Assembly: GCA_049999765.1 (NCBI GenBank)
Contig: JBNGIQ010008893.1
Location: 1 to 64,000 of the forward strand
DNA from: Phaeoceros laevis
Lineage: Eukaryota; Anthocerotophyta; Anthocerotopsida; Notothyladales
Reading direction: 5' to 3'
DNA length: 64,000 nucleotides
The position numbers were made by a program, and so were the translations under genes. This document shows, in pieces, positions 25,170 through 37,535 of this stretch. The notes beneath the pieces are model-generated. The model saw only the letters and a list, made by a program, of their open reading frames with translations. It was not told where the DNA came from and searched no databases. The stretch's first letter is position 1, and every line of letters begins with the position of its first letter.

Positions 25170-27290
25170 CCACGTGGACAGATTAGGCTGCATTGGCATT
25201 GCAGACAGCACATCTTCTATGAGGGTGAAATATCCAGCACGCCCAAGCAGATCTATCATACTAGCATAATGCTCAGTCTCTGGATATGCTGTGATCTGTG
25301 GTCATGGCATCGAAAGAGGTGACACCTTGGTCCACTAGGCCAGTATTACTGCATGCAGAGAGGAGGGACAAAAATGTGGCACCCTTTGGCCTAACATCTG
25401 CCAGCTGCATTTGCGTGTAACACCGCAGAACTGCTTCTTAGTCTTCCTGTCTGGCATAGGCAGCACATAATACGTTCCATGATTTCACATCCGGCTGCCA
25501 GTGGGGTAACAGCTTGAATGCGTTCTGAGTTCCACCATGCTAGCACATCTCCCATAAGCATGAATCAGAGTGCTTGCCAGAATAGGACTCAAGTATTTCC
25601 TGGTGGAGAAAGAGGCATGGCCACAAAGGATGGCGTGCACCTTCCATCTCACCACATTTTGCAGACATGTCCACCATACAGGTGCTCACCACTATGTCAT
25701 CCAGCAGACCCCTTTTGACAATCTTTGAGTGCAGCTCCCTGCCCATCTAAATGGCAGCGGGTAGCAGTGCTGGCACACTCCCAGCGATCTGGGCATTCCA
25801 TGTCTTCACATTCTTTGTGTCCATTCTTTGTGGCCATGTTGTCAAAAAGACCTGGCGTGCATTTTCCCGGTCACCACATTCTGCATACATGTCCAGCAGG
25901 TGAAGGAGCTGACTGTGATGGGGGCGTTTCAGGACCCAGATTCTAATTGTTGCTGCCTTCGAGCAGCATCCAGCAATCATGGTTTTTTATGTGACCCTCC
26001 AGCTGACCACATTTTGCGAACATGTCCACCTGGCAGTTGCCCACCGCTACAGCATCCAGCAAACCTCTTGCCTTCGAGCAGCATCCAGCAATCGGGGTTG
26101 TCCATATGACCTTCCATCCGACCTCCTTTTGCAAATATGTCCACCAGGCAGTTGCCCACCGCTACAGCATTCAGCAAACCTCTTTTGACAATCTTTGAGT
26201 GCATCTTCGTGGCCCTCCGTGTGGCACTAGTGCTTGCAGAGGCTGTGCAATGAGCACCGACCATGTCACCACATCCATTGTGGTCATGCTGTCAAAAGAC
26301 CTGGCGTGCACCTTCCCGCTCACCACATTTTGCATACATGCTCAGCAGGGAGGTGCTCACCACGACATCGTCCAGCAGACTTTTTTGACAATCTCTGAGT
26401 GCAGCTCCTCACCCTTGTGTATGTCAGCAGGTAGCAGTACTAGCACACTCCGTCAGAAAGGAAGCAAAAAAGAACTTGTTCAGCCAAAAAGGGGAGGCCC
26501 GCCTGTTCCATTTGCCCGTACACAACAAGCGTCCCTTGGCGCAGAGTCCTTGCGGTGCATACGTATCGATGAGGGCATTCCATGTCGCCACATTCGTTGC
26601 GTGTAGACTGTCAAGGAAAACTTGGCGCGCATCATCCAGGTCACCACATTTCGCATACATGTTTAGCAGGGCGGTGCCCACCACTACCTCATCCATTCAC
26701 ACCTCTTTTTGACAATCTTTGAGTGCAGCACCCTGCCCTTCTGTAGGACACCGGGCACGCACACGGCTTTAGAAGGCAGCAAAGTAACACGCTCCGCTAA
26801 AAGGAGGCCAGCTCCTTCACGGTGCCATGCTGTGTCTTTGCTCTTAAAAACCTGCCGCGCATCTTCCAGCTCACCACATTTTGCATACATGTCCACCAGG
26901 CAGGTGCGCACCACTACAGCATCCAGAAGACATCTTTTGACAATCGTCCAGCAGACCTCTTTTGACCTTCTGTATGGCAGCAGTGCTTGCACACGCCTTC
27001 AGAGGGGAAGCAAAAGTAACACGGTCAGCTAAAATGAGGCCCGCCTCCTCCAGTTTTCCATACATAACAACCACCTGTTGGCAGAATCGTTGCTGCGCAT
27101 ACCCGGCAATATCCAGCAATACACCTACCCGCATCCAGCAATCAGGACTGTCTTTGTCACCACATTCTCGGTGTTCATGCTGTCAAAAATTTGGCGCGCT
27201 TCTTCCAGCTCACCACATTTGCATACATGTCCACCACGCAGTTGCTTACCACTACATCATTTAGCAAACCTCTTTTGACAATCTTCTTTC
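25170..27290 (-). pseudogene. Decayed PLS-class PPR gene
   Basis: Minus-strand fragments in shifting frames match PPR motifs along the whole stretch. Examples in order are ADRVTFASPLKACAS (about 27000), VVVRTCLVDMYAKCGELEDA (about 26900), VVVGTALLNMYAKCGDLDDA and TNVATWNALIDTYA (about 26600-26690). Near 25200-25290 an E-motif-like end reads EHYASMIDLLGRAGYF. Stops and frame shifts interrupt every block, so no full protein is possible. Several blocks around 25950-26200 are near-duplicates of one another. It is a relic of the same class as the intact PPR gene at 59.7-62.7 kb. Edges are approximate. Confidence 0.8.
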
Positions 27291-27983
27291 GACAATCTTC
27301 TTTAAATGTTGGATGTTACTGCCAGCCCTGTCAGGGACCAGTCCCTTATGACTGCATGCTCCCAGCAATCAGGGGAATGCCTCTGTCAGATTGTCGAGAC
27401 ATCAGCCAGTGCCTCGAGATTGTGGTTTTGCACTCCTGCCAAGTCTTTTCCTGCCGCGTGTTGCAGCCACCTAGTTATTTCATGGATGAGGCTACGGCAA
27501 ATAAGGGAGAACGCGATTATGCGAGTGGCGAACGGGGAAATAGTTAAACCGGAAATGGCGATTCCCAAAGTAGTGTTATCCCGGCATCTGGCGTTACATT
27601 CCCCCTATTTCGTTAGCGGCTGAAGTTAATAAAGTAGGGTTGAGCAAGATGGACGACAAAGTTCCGCCCGTTTCTGCAGTTTGCAATTTGGGGGCCAATT
27701 TCTAGCTCAGATTGCCACACGCACCTGTGGGCAGGTCCTAGAGTACCAAAGTCCCACTCTGGCCGAGGGCGATACGTGCTTGGCTGTAAGTTAGCTCTGC
27801 AGTTGTGTAGACGGAGCTCGTGTTCAGGCGTGTGCCTGGGTCTGTCCGAGTCGGTCCGCCTCCAGCTGCACCTCGAGCACTTGAAACTGCTGAGCATTGG
27901 TGCCCGCTTGACTTGCTCTGCTGTGAGGCGCTCTGCAGCTCCAAGGGAAGCCGGTGCTTTCTTGCACTCGCAACTGAGGCAAT
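27291..27983. other. Intergenic, promoter region of the argininosuccinate synthase gene
   Basis: No protein was recognised. The stretch lies directly upstream of the ASS start and probably carries its promoter and leader. Confidence 0.55.
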
Positions 27984-30467
27984 ATGAGCGCTGCATCACT
28001 TTGTGGTACTTGTGCGTTTTCTGGCGTGAAGACGCAATTCCCTGCAACATCTTGCAAGCCGACTGCTCGTCTGCAGGTCAACGTATGTTCTATAATTGCC
28101 GTCCAATCCACAGGCTTTGGACAATGCATGAAGGCTTGTCATTTTGACTGGTGCAATTCCTGTTTGTTTCCGGAACAGGGGCTGCCTTGTGGTCAGTTTT
28201 GGGGTCAAGCAGTTGAAGTTTCACCACGCTCAGTAACAATGCAAGCAAGGCAGCATGGAGGAGGTATCAATGTGGATGTCCCCGTTGCTGGCAATTGGTG
28301 CTAATTGTGCTTGTGCATCAGCTGCATTTGCATTGGTGTCCTTTGAATTTGAGCTTGTGAAGTTCAGGGATCTCTTTGCACTGTTTACTGTGATGAACGC
28401 ATAGCTTTTGAGTCGGCGAAATCCATCGAACTCGTGCTGTTTGTTACAGATGTGAGGTCAGCCTTGGTCGCGGATGAAGGGGTTAAGGAGACAGCAAACC
28501 TGAAAGCTGGTCTGCGTGGGAAGTTCAACAAAGTTGTGCTTGCTTACAGCGGTGGACTGGACACTTCGGTGATCGTGCCGTGGTTGAGGTGGGGTCCTTG
28601 TGAACGTGGTTGAGGTGGGGGTCGTTGTGAAGGTTTATGGCACCTGCAAAAGCAAAAGCGCTCACCTGCAATAGCAAGATCACTGACAGTAATGCATGCA
28701 TACATCAGAGAAAATTACGGCTGTGAGGTGGTTTGCTTTACAGCTGATGTCGGCCAAGTAAGTGATGGCGAGCAGTCTCCTGTGCTCCAAGTTTTGTACT
28801 CTCAAACCTTCTAGTCTCCAGGATTTAAATATTCATTCTAGCTGTTCTCCGATGGAATATCTTTGTCCGATGGCAGTGAGCCGAAGTCCTGCCAGATGTG
28901 AGGAGACTTGTGTATCTTGCAGGCAGAATAGGTGGTGCCTTCTAAAAGCCTGTTTTTTCAGGGTGTAGGTGAGACTGACGGGCTGGAAGCCAAAGCTAAA
29001 GCTAGTGGTGCAAGCCAACTTGTGATACATGATCTGAAGGAAGAATTTGTGAAAGACTTCATTTACCCATGCTTGAGGGCTGGTGCAGTCTATGAAAGAA
29101 AATACCTTCTGGGCACATCAATGGCCCGCCCCATTATCGCAAAGGTGAGTGTGCTTAGGGTGATCCCGAGCACTTGAAAGGTGTGGGCCAAAAAAATTGC
29201 TGACTTGAGTAAGTACAGGCTATGGTGGATGTTGCCAAGGAAGTCGGAGCTGATGCAGTTGCTCATGGATGCACTGGGAAGGGCAATGATCAGGTGATGG
29301 CAAATTCCTTTGCATGTTAACTGGCTGGCCTCTGAGAACTGACAGTTTCTTTGTTTCACTGGATGTACTTCATGACTTGTTCAGATACTTAACGAGCTTT
29401 GGCACTTTCTAATTTTCTCTGTGGTGAATTGTGCCTCAGGTTCGGTTTGAATTGACTTTTTTTGCTCTCAACCCAAAGCTGCAAGTGGTGGCCCCATGGA
29501 GGGAGTGGGACATCAAAGGACGTGAAGATGCAATTGAGTACGCAAAGAAGTTCAATGTGCCTGTGCCTGTGACGAAAAAGAGTATTTATAGTCGCGATGG
29601 CAACCTATGGCATCTCAGCCATGAGGTAAGGTTCACAATCAGTGATTTTCTCTCCTGTTAGAGGTGGGCAGACAAGTCGTATGAAACTACTTTTCAATGC
29701 CTGCAGGGTGATATTTTAGAAGATCCGGCCAATGAGCCAAAGAAGGACATGTACGTTATGACTGTGGATCCAGAGGATGCTCCAAATACGCCAGAGTGGG
29801 TAACCTCTTCCATTGTGTTGTGATTGCTGAATAGTGATACTGTTACATCTTTGCAGGCTGGATCTGTTATCATGGATCTGTCATCATATCACTTAAATAA
29901 TCTTTTCTGTTCAGATACGTGGAGATAGAACTTGAAGCTGGAATTCCGGTCTCATTGAACGGTGAGCGCCTTTCTCCGGCCAATCTGCTGGCTAAAGCAA
30001 ACGAGATAGGAGGGCAGCATGGTATTGGACGAATCGACATGGTTGAGAACAGGTTGGTTGGCATGAAGAGCCGAGGTGTGTATGAGACTCCAGGTGGGAC
30101 AATTTTGACTCTTGCCGCACGAGAACTGGAGACCCTCACACTGGATAGGGAGACAATGCAGCTGAAGGACACCCTTGCCATCAAGTATGCGGAGCTGGTG
30201 TATGCAGGAAGGTGGTTTGACCCTCTGCGGGAGTCACTGGATGCCTTCATGGAGAAGGTGACGGAAACCACCACTGGTAGAGTGAAGCTGAAGCTGTACA
30301 AGGGCTCTGCATCTGTGGTGGCTCGAGAAAGCCCCAACAGTTTGTATCGCCAGGACATCTCGTCGTTCGAGGAAGGGAGCGGCATTTATGATCAGGGTGA
30401 TGCAGCAGGCTTCATTCGCCTCTATGGGCTGCCCACTCGTGTGCGAGCAATGCTGCACCAGAACTAG
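27984..30467 (+). CDS. Argininosuccinate synthase, plastid
   Basis: Nine in-phase exons: 27984-28082, 28179-28263, 28450-28588, 28709-28757, 28962-29144, 29219-29293, 29440-29625, 29707-29795 and 29915-30467, giving 485 residues. The enzyme joins citrulline and aspartate using ATP, the penultimate step of arginine synthesis. The first 80 or so residues, split over two exons and rich in Ser, Ala, Thr and basic residues, look like a plastid transit peptide. The mature part begins [20 protein letters not shown], containing the ATP-pyrophosphatase P-loop SGGLDTS. It continues [62 protein letters not shown] and [20 protein letters not shown]. The C-terminus [22 protein letters not shown] matches plant orthologues. 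The exon 1-2 boundaries are less certain than the rest, because transit peptides are not conserved. Confidence 0.94.
28579..28631 (+). repeat. 26-bp direct repeat duplicating a 5' splice site
   Basis: CGTGGTTGAGGTGGGG occurs at 28579-28594 and again at 28605-28620, followed in both cases by a similar TTGTGAA segment. The first copy contains the donor used by exon 3 of argininosuccinate synthase (GT at 28589). The second offers a copy of it at 28615. Confidence 0.85.
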
Positions 30468-31321
30468 GTCGAACTCTGCCTCAAATTTTTGCTAGCCTGT
30501 ATTTTTTGCAATGGGTGCCATGCCAGCTTCGTCAGCACTCATGATTCTGGCGCCCCTCCGAGTTTGGAAGCCATTCTCTTCCTCCCTAGTCCAGCCTCGA
30601 TGAGGTTAGTGATCGAGCCTCAGATATTTATCGACGTAGAGTACCAGGATGAATGACAGAGAACCGTATTACGCAAGAACTTGCTTGCTTGGAGCATTCC
30701 GACGAATGAATCAATAGAATGGAAAATACCGCCCTCAGTGCCACTTTCAGGCCCCTGTAGGCTTCCAACGCAGTGCAGCTTGATTGGGTCCACTCGTTGC
30801 GAATAAGAAAGCCAGCAGATTCTTTTGTGAACTTGTTTGCAGATTCTATGAACTTTTTCAAGTTTGTCTGTCTCCACAATATTGTATGGCCAAAATGAAT
30901 ATGCAGGTCAGGTTTCTCGATTCCTCCCTCCAATTTCCGTACAGCCGCCAAAGCCGTAACGCAAACCCAGTTTTGGAACACAACCTGGAACGTAGAAGTC
31001 GTCTTATTGCATCTCTTTGTCGGCCCACGACATATCCGTTGGCTTTATATGGAGCCGGCAGGGAGACCGAAGCTCCCTACGCTGGATTACGCGGCGAGAC
31101 CAGTGTAAGTCCGGCGGAGACGCTGGCAGGATGTTTCGGACCACAGCGGGAGCGCTCCCCAGGAGCTGTGCCAAGCACTTCCGTGATGGTGCAAAAAGGC
31201 AGTTCGCCCGCGAGAAGGAACGGACATGGATGATGGAACATGAGGCAGGGGGGCAAAGAGAGGTGCGGTAGGCAGGGAGGTCTGTAGAGGCAGGTGCAGC
31301 AGGTTGCTTGAGCTGGCTGCG
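30468..31321. other. Intergenic
   Basis: The stretch holds the argininosuccinate synthase 3' region and the SEC6 upstream region. No gene was recognised on either strand. The minus strand from about 31000 into SEC6 is open, but only as a shadow of SEC6. Confidence 0.55.
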
Positions 31322-33574
31322 ATGGGGATGCTGCAGGAGGATGCCGGGATTGAGGCGAGGGAGGCGGCGGTGCGGGAGGTGAGCAAGCTGCTGCCGCTGC
31401 CAGAGTCTCTGGCTGCCATAGCCGGGCTTCGTTCCGAGTACGCGGCGCGATTGCAGGTGCACGATACTCAGCTGAGCGGGAGTGTGATGGCGCAGGTGGA
31501 GCATGCTCGCACTGGCATAGTGGCACTGGGAGCGGCTCAGGAGGCAGTGGCGCAACTGCGGGACTCGTTTCTGGTCATCGACAAGCTGTGCCGGGAGTGC
31601 CAGGCCCTCATAGAGCACCACGACCACATCAAGGCTCTGAGCAATGCGCGCAACAACCTCAACACAACGCTCAAGGACGTGGAGGGGATGATGTCCATCG
31701 CTTCCGAGGCCGCGGAGGCGCACGCCAGCCTCGCAGATGACAGGGAACTTGTGCGCACCTTTGAGCGCCTGGCTGCACTGGAGGGCAAGCGGCGCTTTGC
31801 GCTGGCTGCCGCAGCTTCCCGCTCCACTGATGCTACCAAGCTCACGCACTTCTTCGAGGATGTCAGCACCACACGGCACGAGTTCGAGCAGAAGCTATGG
31901 GGCCATGTTGCCAACTTCTTCCAGCTGGCCAAGAGCAGCCCGCAGACCCTGGTGCGGGCTCTGCGGGTGGTGGAGATGCAGGAGATTCTGGACCGGCAGC
32001 AGGCGGAGGCTGAGAGCGCAGAAGCTGCGGGATCCGGAATTGTCACCACGGGCAGGAAGCCTGTGGCTCCGCCTTCCGCCAGTGCCAAGGAGCAGCAGGA
32101 CAAGGGAAAGGGCACTGGCAGGCGGTTTAAGGACCGCTGCTATGAGGAGATGCGCAAGGCTGTGGAGGCCAGGTTTGACACCCTGCTTTCGAAGCTGGTG
32201 CAGGAGAAGGACCTGAAGGCAGCCTTGGCGGAGGCCTCGGCCATTGCGGCCGAGCTGCCTGACATCTATGACTACGTAGCCCCCTGCTTCCCTCCGCGGT
32301 ACGAAATTTTTCAGCTCATGGTGCAGCTCTACACGGAGCGGTTTATTCAGATGCTCAGGAAGCTAGGGGACAGGGCCAAGGAGCTCTCTAACCTGGAGAT
32401 CCTCAAGGTCACGGCCTGGGTGGTGCAATACCAAGTGCAGCTGGTCAACCTGGGAGTGGACGAGCAGCTGGCACAGGTCTGTGCTGAGAGCGGGGCCATG
32501 GACCCCCTTATGAATGTTTATGTGGACCGAATGCAGGGCACTATGCAAAAGTGGTACACCAACATTCTGGAGGCAGACAAGACGCAGCCCCCGAAGAAGA
32601 GCGAGGATGGCAAGCTCTGGACACCAGCCGCGGTAGATTTGTTCCGCATCCTCAGCGAGCAGGTGCAGTACGTTCAAGAAAATAGCACAGATGTCATGCT
32701 CTACCGGGTGGCACTCGCTGTCATCCAGGTCATGGCGGACTTCCAGGTGGCTCAGAGGCAGAGGCTTGAGGATCCGGTCACGGACATTGGTCTGGAGCCA
32801 CTGTGTGCCATGGTCAACAACAACATCCGCTGCTACAACCTGGCAATGGACCTCAGCAACAACTTGATGGAAGCCCTCACTCCATACTACGCGGAGCAAG
32901 TCAATTTTGAGGACACTTGCAAAGGCTTTTTGGAAGTTGCTAAGGAGGCAGTCCAACAAACTGTCCGGGTCATTTTTGAGGATCCTGGAGTGCAAGAGCT
33001 GATTGCCAAGCTTTATCTCAAGGACTGGTACGAGGGCCTTGTGACTGAGTATCTGGTGGCAACTTTTGGAGACTACTTTGGGGATGTTAGAATGTATACC
33101 GAGGATAGGTCCTTCCAGCGCTTTGCTGAGGCTTGCATGGAGGAGACGGTTGTTCTGTATGTTGATCATTTGCTGACTCAGAGGAACTACATCAAGGAGG
33201 AGACTTTGGAGCGGCTGCGGGTCGATGAAGAGGTCATTTCGGAGTTCTTCAAGGAGTACATCAATAGTGCCAAAGTGGATAAGAGAGTGCAGCCACTAGC
33301 GGACCTGAGAGAGCTTGCATCTGCAGAGAGTGTGGATGCCTTCATTCTTGCATACACTAACCTCCTCCACAACCACCCGGATTGTCCACCTGAAGTGGTC
33401 GAGAAGTTGGTAGCTCTGCGAGAGGGTATTCCAAGGAAAGATGCCAAGGAAGTGGTGAATGAGTGCAAAGAGGTGTACAAAAACATTCTGGGCAACGGGG
33501 GGTTTCCTAAGTCAGGTTTGGTGTTCAGCCGACTTAGTTGCTTACCCAAACCTACTCAAAGACGGAAGAGCTAG
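31322..33574 (+). CDS. SEC6: Exocyst complex component SEC6, intronless
   Basis: One uninterrupted frame of 750 residues, against about 752 in seed plants. SEC6 is a core subunit of the eight-protein exocyst that tethers secretory vesicles at the plasma membrane and cell plate. Conserved blocks run the whole length: [167 protein letters not shown] and [11 protein letters not shown]. The N-terminal third is predicted helical. An in-frame ATG two codons downstream (31328) could also serve as start. Seed-plant orthologues are split into many exons, so the absence of any intron is striking. The frame is intact with no poly(A)-like tail seen. Confidence 0.95.
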   Translation: MGMLQEDAGIEAREAAVREVSKLLPLPESLAAIAGLRSEYAARLQVHDTQLSGSVMAQVEHARTGIVALGAAQEAVAQLRDSFLVIDKLCRECQALIEHHDHIKALSNARNNLNTTLKDVEGMMSIASEAAEAHASLADDRELVRTFERLAALEGKRRFALAAAASRSTDATKLTHFFEDVSTTRHEFEQKLWGHVANFFQLAKSSPQTLVRALRVVEMQEILDRQQAEAESAEAAGSGIVTTGRKPVAPPSASAKEQQDKGKGTGRRFKDRCYEEMRKAVEARFDTLLSKLVQEKDLKAALAEASAIAAELPDIYDYVAPCFPPRYEIFQLMVQLYTERFIQMLRKLGDRAKELSNLEILKVTAWVVQYQVQLVNLGVDEQLAQVCAESGAMDPLMNVYVDRMQGTMQKWYTNILEADKTQPPKKSEDGKLWTPAAVDLFRILSEQVQYVQENSTDVMLYRVALAVIQVMADFQVAQRQRLEDPVTDIGLEPLCAMVNNNIRCYNLAMDLSNNLMEALTPYYAEQVNFEDTCKGFLEVAKEAVQQTVRVIFEDPGVQELIAKLYLKDWYEGLVTEYLVATFGDYFGDVRMYTEDRSFQRFAEACMEETVVLYVDHLLTQRNYIKEETLERLRVDEEVISEFFKEYINSAKVDKRVQPLADLRELASAESVDAFILAYTNLLHNHPDCPPEVVEKLVALREGIPRKDAKEVVNECKEVYKNILGNGGFPKSGLVFSRLSCLPKPTQRRKS

Positions 33575-36463
33575 GCTGTCGAGTCGACTTAACGTCCCCG
33601 CTATTGGTGCTAAGCTACTTCCCAGTTCTTGTGAGAGGTTTGGGCTGAATGGGGGGCGTGCAAGGATGTGATGAGGGGGTCAGCTGAGTACCGTCTCCTC
33701 ATTAGCACTCTAGTACCCCACCTCGATAGTGCTCAGTGAAGGGACCAAACATGTCGTCAGGTTCTTCCAGTCCCGTTTGCTCAGTGACGGGAGCAAACGA
33801 AGCTGGGCAGGCTAATTTTGCAAGTCTATACAGCTGAGAGCATACAATAAAATTGGCCTCTGGACTCCCAGAGAGAGATGACATTGCGAACTTAGTTAGT
33901 TTATTATGCGATTCCGAATCGCTCTGTGTGACTTGTCGCTTCCTGAACACACTATGACAGTGTCCAAACTCTGTATACTATACCCATCCAGAGTTATAGC
34001 TTTTATTACCTAGGTAGCTCTAGCTAGCTGTATTCAACCTATATAGGGAGTGTTTACACTGTGGAACAAATCTCCACACTTACAGGCGCCAATCAAATAC
34101 TGTCACAGTAGCCCAAACAGAACCTACATCCATGCTCCCTTGAAAGCTTTGATTGAGCCATACCGAGCTTTTTTTGGTTGTCTTCGCACGTTCATCAAAT
34201 GTTGTCATTCATCATCACTCTCCTTCTTCTTTTGGAAAGACATTCCAAAGATAGCTTTAGACTGGTGCTCACCGCTGTTTCCTGTATATATCTAGACACA
34301 ATCCAGTACTGTCCAAGACTTCACATGATAGTATTTGGTTGTCTCAAGGTGGTTTCATGATCAATCGGTGTGGATCCCTTGAGAGGTAGGCCCAGGTGTG
34401 CTCGCTGGAGTTCCAAAATACTGGAACCGGATCCGGACTCTCCGTTTCCAGGATATGGCCAGGCAGATGCTCCTATTCGGAGCAAAGCCGGAAGGTCCAT
34501 ATCTGTCCTATCTGATGAGGATATCACACCCCAGCACAGATGGATTCCTTCAGGAAGTGCTCCGCTCCTCATTCCTCAAGCACTGAACCCGTATGGCCTG
34601 TAGCTCATTCCTTCTCTTTCGAGTGCGGGGACAGAGACAAGAATTCGCTCGAAGAAGCGCCCTACTGTTGAACTGCTTCCTTTCCGCTGCCCCCCATCGC
34701 CAGTGGGCCCTTCAGGCTGTGGTTCTATCTCTTGCTCTTGCTCTGGGCCTTCCAGAAGCCTGTCAAAGACGCCCCCTTCAATATCGATGGTCTTGGGCTT
34801 GAGGCACCACAACGACCATGTTCGCCCCATTTGTTCGAATTAGCAGCACACGAGGTCGTCCGAAAGACTGATATGTATACCAGCGGTAGAGGCTGACGTG
34901 GACGGTGCATAGCTGTGAGAGGATAAGAAGAAGAAGAGTGTCGTGCTGGGTCTTGTATCCTAGATGCAGCACGGCACCCCTCCTTGCGGGCTTCCAGGGT
35001 CCTTAATTACGTACACAACCGCGGTCCACATCAGGTATTCTTCGAGTCTGGACAAGGTCACAGTGTCTTAGACTTTTACCAGCAAGGTGGTGTCTTAGAG
35101 GTTTACCAGCAAGGTGGTGGAGTACCGGCATGTGGATGCCTTTCGTAAGGAGGACAACAAAGGTGATGGGAATGGGCGGATAGCTGTTGTGATAGCTCTC
35201 ACAGAAGTACTCTTGAATGCTCGAGAGCATTTGCATCCCTGCGTACATTTCTGAAAGCCCCTGGGCACTCTCACAACCCCGACATGATGGAAGTTCCAAG
35301 AACAAGAAACCACATATCACCATGTTCAGAAAGACATGTCCTGCATTCACCAGGCTCCCAAATTCTGCACCAACATTGCTAGCACTGTCTTAGACAATAC
35401 GTCCCCAACTCAAACCCACCACTGAAAACGTGTAGATCACCACCGCTCTGTAACACGGCTGCCCTCGCGTTTGCTCTCTGCTCTCCTGCCCCCACTGGGG
35501 CAGGTTACTGAAGTCCTTGAGTACGCCAACAAATCCTTCAGAAACTGGTATCGCACTTTGAGGTGCTGCATCATCTCACATGCTTTTAGAGCCTGTTCGC
35601 CATCTCTCAGTACCATCCACAGCACATGCCTTCAGAAGTGGATGGCCCTCCTACCACCTTGTTCTGTGCTCTAAAAACTTTCTGCCATAGACTGGCACAA
35701 CTGGCATACATAGTGAATGGGCCAGTACCAGCGAACATGTTAAGCTTCACAGAATCTTCCATCCACGGTTTTTACCAAAACCCACCTTCACTCTCTCACT
35801 CAGTTTGGACAAAAGGTCACATTCTTGTCGCTGTCCTGCAAGCTTGTGCATGAGCGGAAGATGTGGAATTTGGCAAGTTGTGGGCAGTTGGAAGGTGCAC
35901 GCAAGCTGTTTGACAGTCTGGCCCCAAAGATGTGGTGACCTGCACCCCACCATCAAGAGCTTGGGAATATCAGATACAAACATCGTCATATGTCAATGAT
36001 CTTTTCACCAATTAGGCGATCATTTTGACCCCTATGCACGATGTTCCAGGCAAAAACGTGCAGCAACCCTGAATTTCTTGTTTTTCTTGAAGCTTCTAAC
36101 GCTCTAGGATCGTTCTTGCAGTTTTAGAGTCTGGAAGGCTCAAGTAGTGCATCCTCTTGCCTGCAACTCTATTTCTAACCCACTGATGCAGATAATGTCA
36201 TCTGTTTGTCAATTTTTGTGACATGCAGACTCCTTTTGATTACAAATTGCCTACTACATATGCTTGCAGTCAAATATGAGGCGGGGCTTGAACAAGGTGG
36301 TAGGGGGGCCATCCACTTCTGAAGGCATGTGCTGTGGATGGTTCTGTGAGATGGTGAGCAGGCTCTAAACCGCAAGTGCGAGGATGCAGCACATCAAAGT
36401 GCGATACCAGTTTCTGAAGGATTTGTTGGCGCACTCAAGGACTTTTGTAGCCTGCCCCCACAA
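33575..36463. other. Gene-poor stretch with unrecognised open frames
   Basis: A minus-strand frame at 34321-34830 is open except for one stop near 34573 and reads like coding sequence (acidic, Gln/Glu-rich, then SILELQRAHLGLPLKG), but no family was recognised. The 35003-35350 stretch (-) shares a short segment with 38129-38420 (-). A small duplication (CCAGCAAGGTGGTG) lies near 35075-35118. The inverted repeat is listed separately. Confidence 0.4.
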
Positions 36464-36466
36464 GTG
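35497..36466. repeat. Imperfect inverted repeat, arms about 170 bp, spacer about 620 bp
   Basis: The left arm (about 35497-35664) contains CTTCAGAAACTGGTATCGCA and CATCCACAGCACATGCCTTC. The right arm (about 36290-36466) carries the reverse complement of the same sequence with scattered differences. Neither arm has a clean open frame, and no target-site duplication or transposon end was recognised. Confidence 0.82.
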
Positions 36467-37535
36467 GAGCACAGTGGTTCCTCAAGCTACTTTGTAGACA
36501 TCATGGTCCAGTCTTGCCAGCCTCGGGAGGAAACCGTCAAGTTTGTGGAGTCGGACATCATCAGCAGCATCCGCCGACTGTGTACGTCCAGGAAAGGATG
36601 CCAGGGTGTGTGCGTCCAGGAAAGGATCCCAGGGTGTGACTTTGGCGGAGGCCATCATCCGGCCTGACTGTGTTGGGGCTCGTGAGATCACATTGTGTCG
36701 TTACAGGCAGTCCATATTGGTTGACGACCTCAAACAGTTGATGGCCAGCATCCCCAACTACATGCATAGTTGGAGTAAAGTCATGGGAGAGGATGACACT
36801 GTCATCTTAGATGCTGCAGAGCACCACCCCAAGCTTCTTCTGGATGGGGAAGGCCAAGGAGAGGCAGGCCCAATTGCAAGCTTGGAGGAAGCAGACTACG
36901 TCAGCGATATGCCCAAGCTGATCCTACTAACAAGACAAGATGTAAGTTGGGCTCGGGACATGGCTGCCAAGATACCCAAGGCCTGGAGAACGGAGCCTTT
37001 CCGCCTCCGTCTGCCGTGTGAATGTCGAGGAGGACATCACGAAGTGCAGGATCAACCTGGCCGCACCTTCTACGTGGCAGAACAAACGTTATGTGAGGAT
37101 CCCGGACGCAGGTGCTCAAGTAGCGGGAGTTGTGGCAGCAGGACTGCAGCTTGGGAGTTTGTTCGTGCCAGGCTTGGGTGTGGTAGGAAGTGTTGCCAGC
37201 GGCGCTGGGCAAACGTACCAGCCGACTCCTATTTTCCCCTTCGCCATTGAGACATTGAGCCAGCGGATTACATCTGCCGGGTCCAGGAACGTCAAGGTGC
37301 CCCCGGAGGAGCTGCGAAAGGAGGTGGAGAAGGATCTGCAGAGCAGCACATAGGGAAGCTGGTTGCGTGCGTTTCTCAACCCCGATGAAGAGGCTTTCAC
37401 AACCGATTTCCTGCTCAGAAAGGTGCAGTGCATCACTCCTCCGCTGGCAGGGTCCACGGCTTGGCTATGCGATCGGCACTGGACGGAAGGCCGGGATCAG
37501 CGGTCTTTCAGAGGGGTTTGATGATGATCAGGTGC
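36464..37535 (+). pseudogene. Unidentified broken gene
   Basis: Three plus-strand segments read like one protein in changing frames. The first, about 36690-37010, includes LVDDLKQLMASIPNYMHSW, EADYVSDMPKLILL and DMAAKIPKAWR. The second begins near 37018 and includes VNVEEDITKCRINLAAPSTW. It has a glycine-rich hydrophobic span (AGVVAAGLQLGSLFVPGLGV, about 37120-37180) and EELRKEVEKDLQSS. The third follows an in-frame TAG at 37351-37353 and reads WLRAFLNPDEEAFTTDFLLR. A frame change near 37015 and this TAG mark it as broken or mis-modelled. The family was not recognised; the hydrophobic span could be a membrane hairpin. A 28-bp tandem duplication lies near its start. Confidence 0.45.
36581..36636. 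repeat. 28-bp tandem duplication
   Basis: CGTCCAGGAAAGGAT occurs twice, with copies starting about 36581 and 36609. The unit length is not a multiple of three, so it would shift any frame crossing it. Confidence 0.8.

Noticed and set aside
31004-31879. Minus-strand open frame of 291 codons
   Set aside because: Mostly the antisense shadow of SEC6 coding sequence; no independent evidence.
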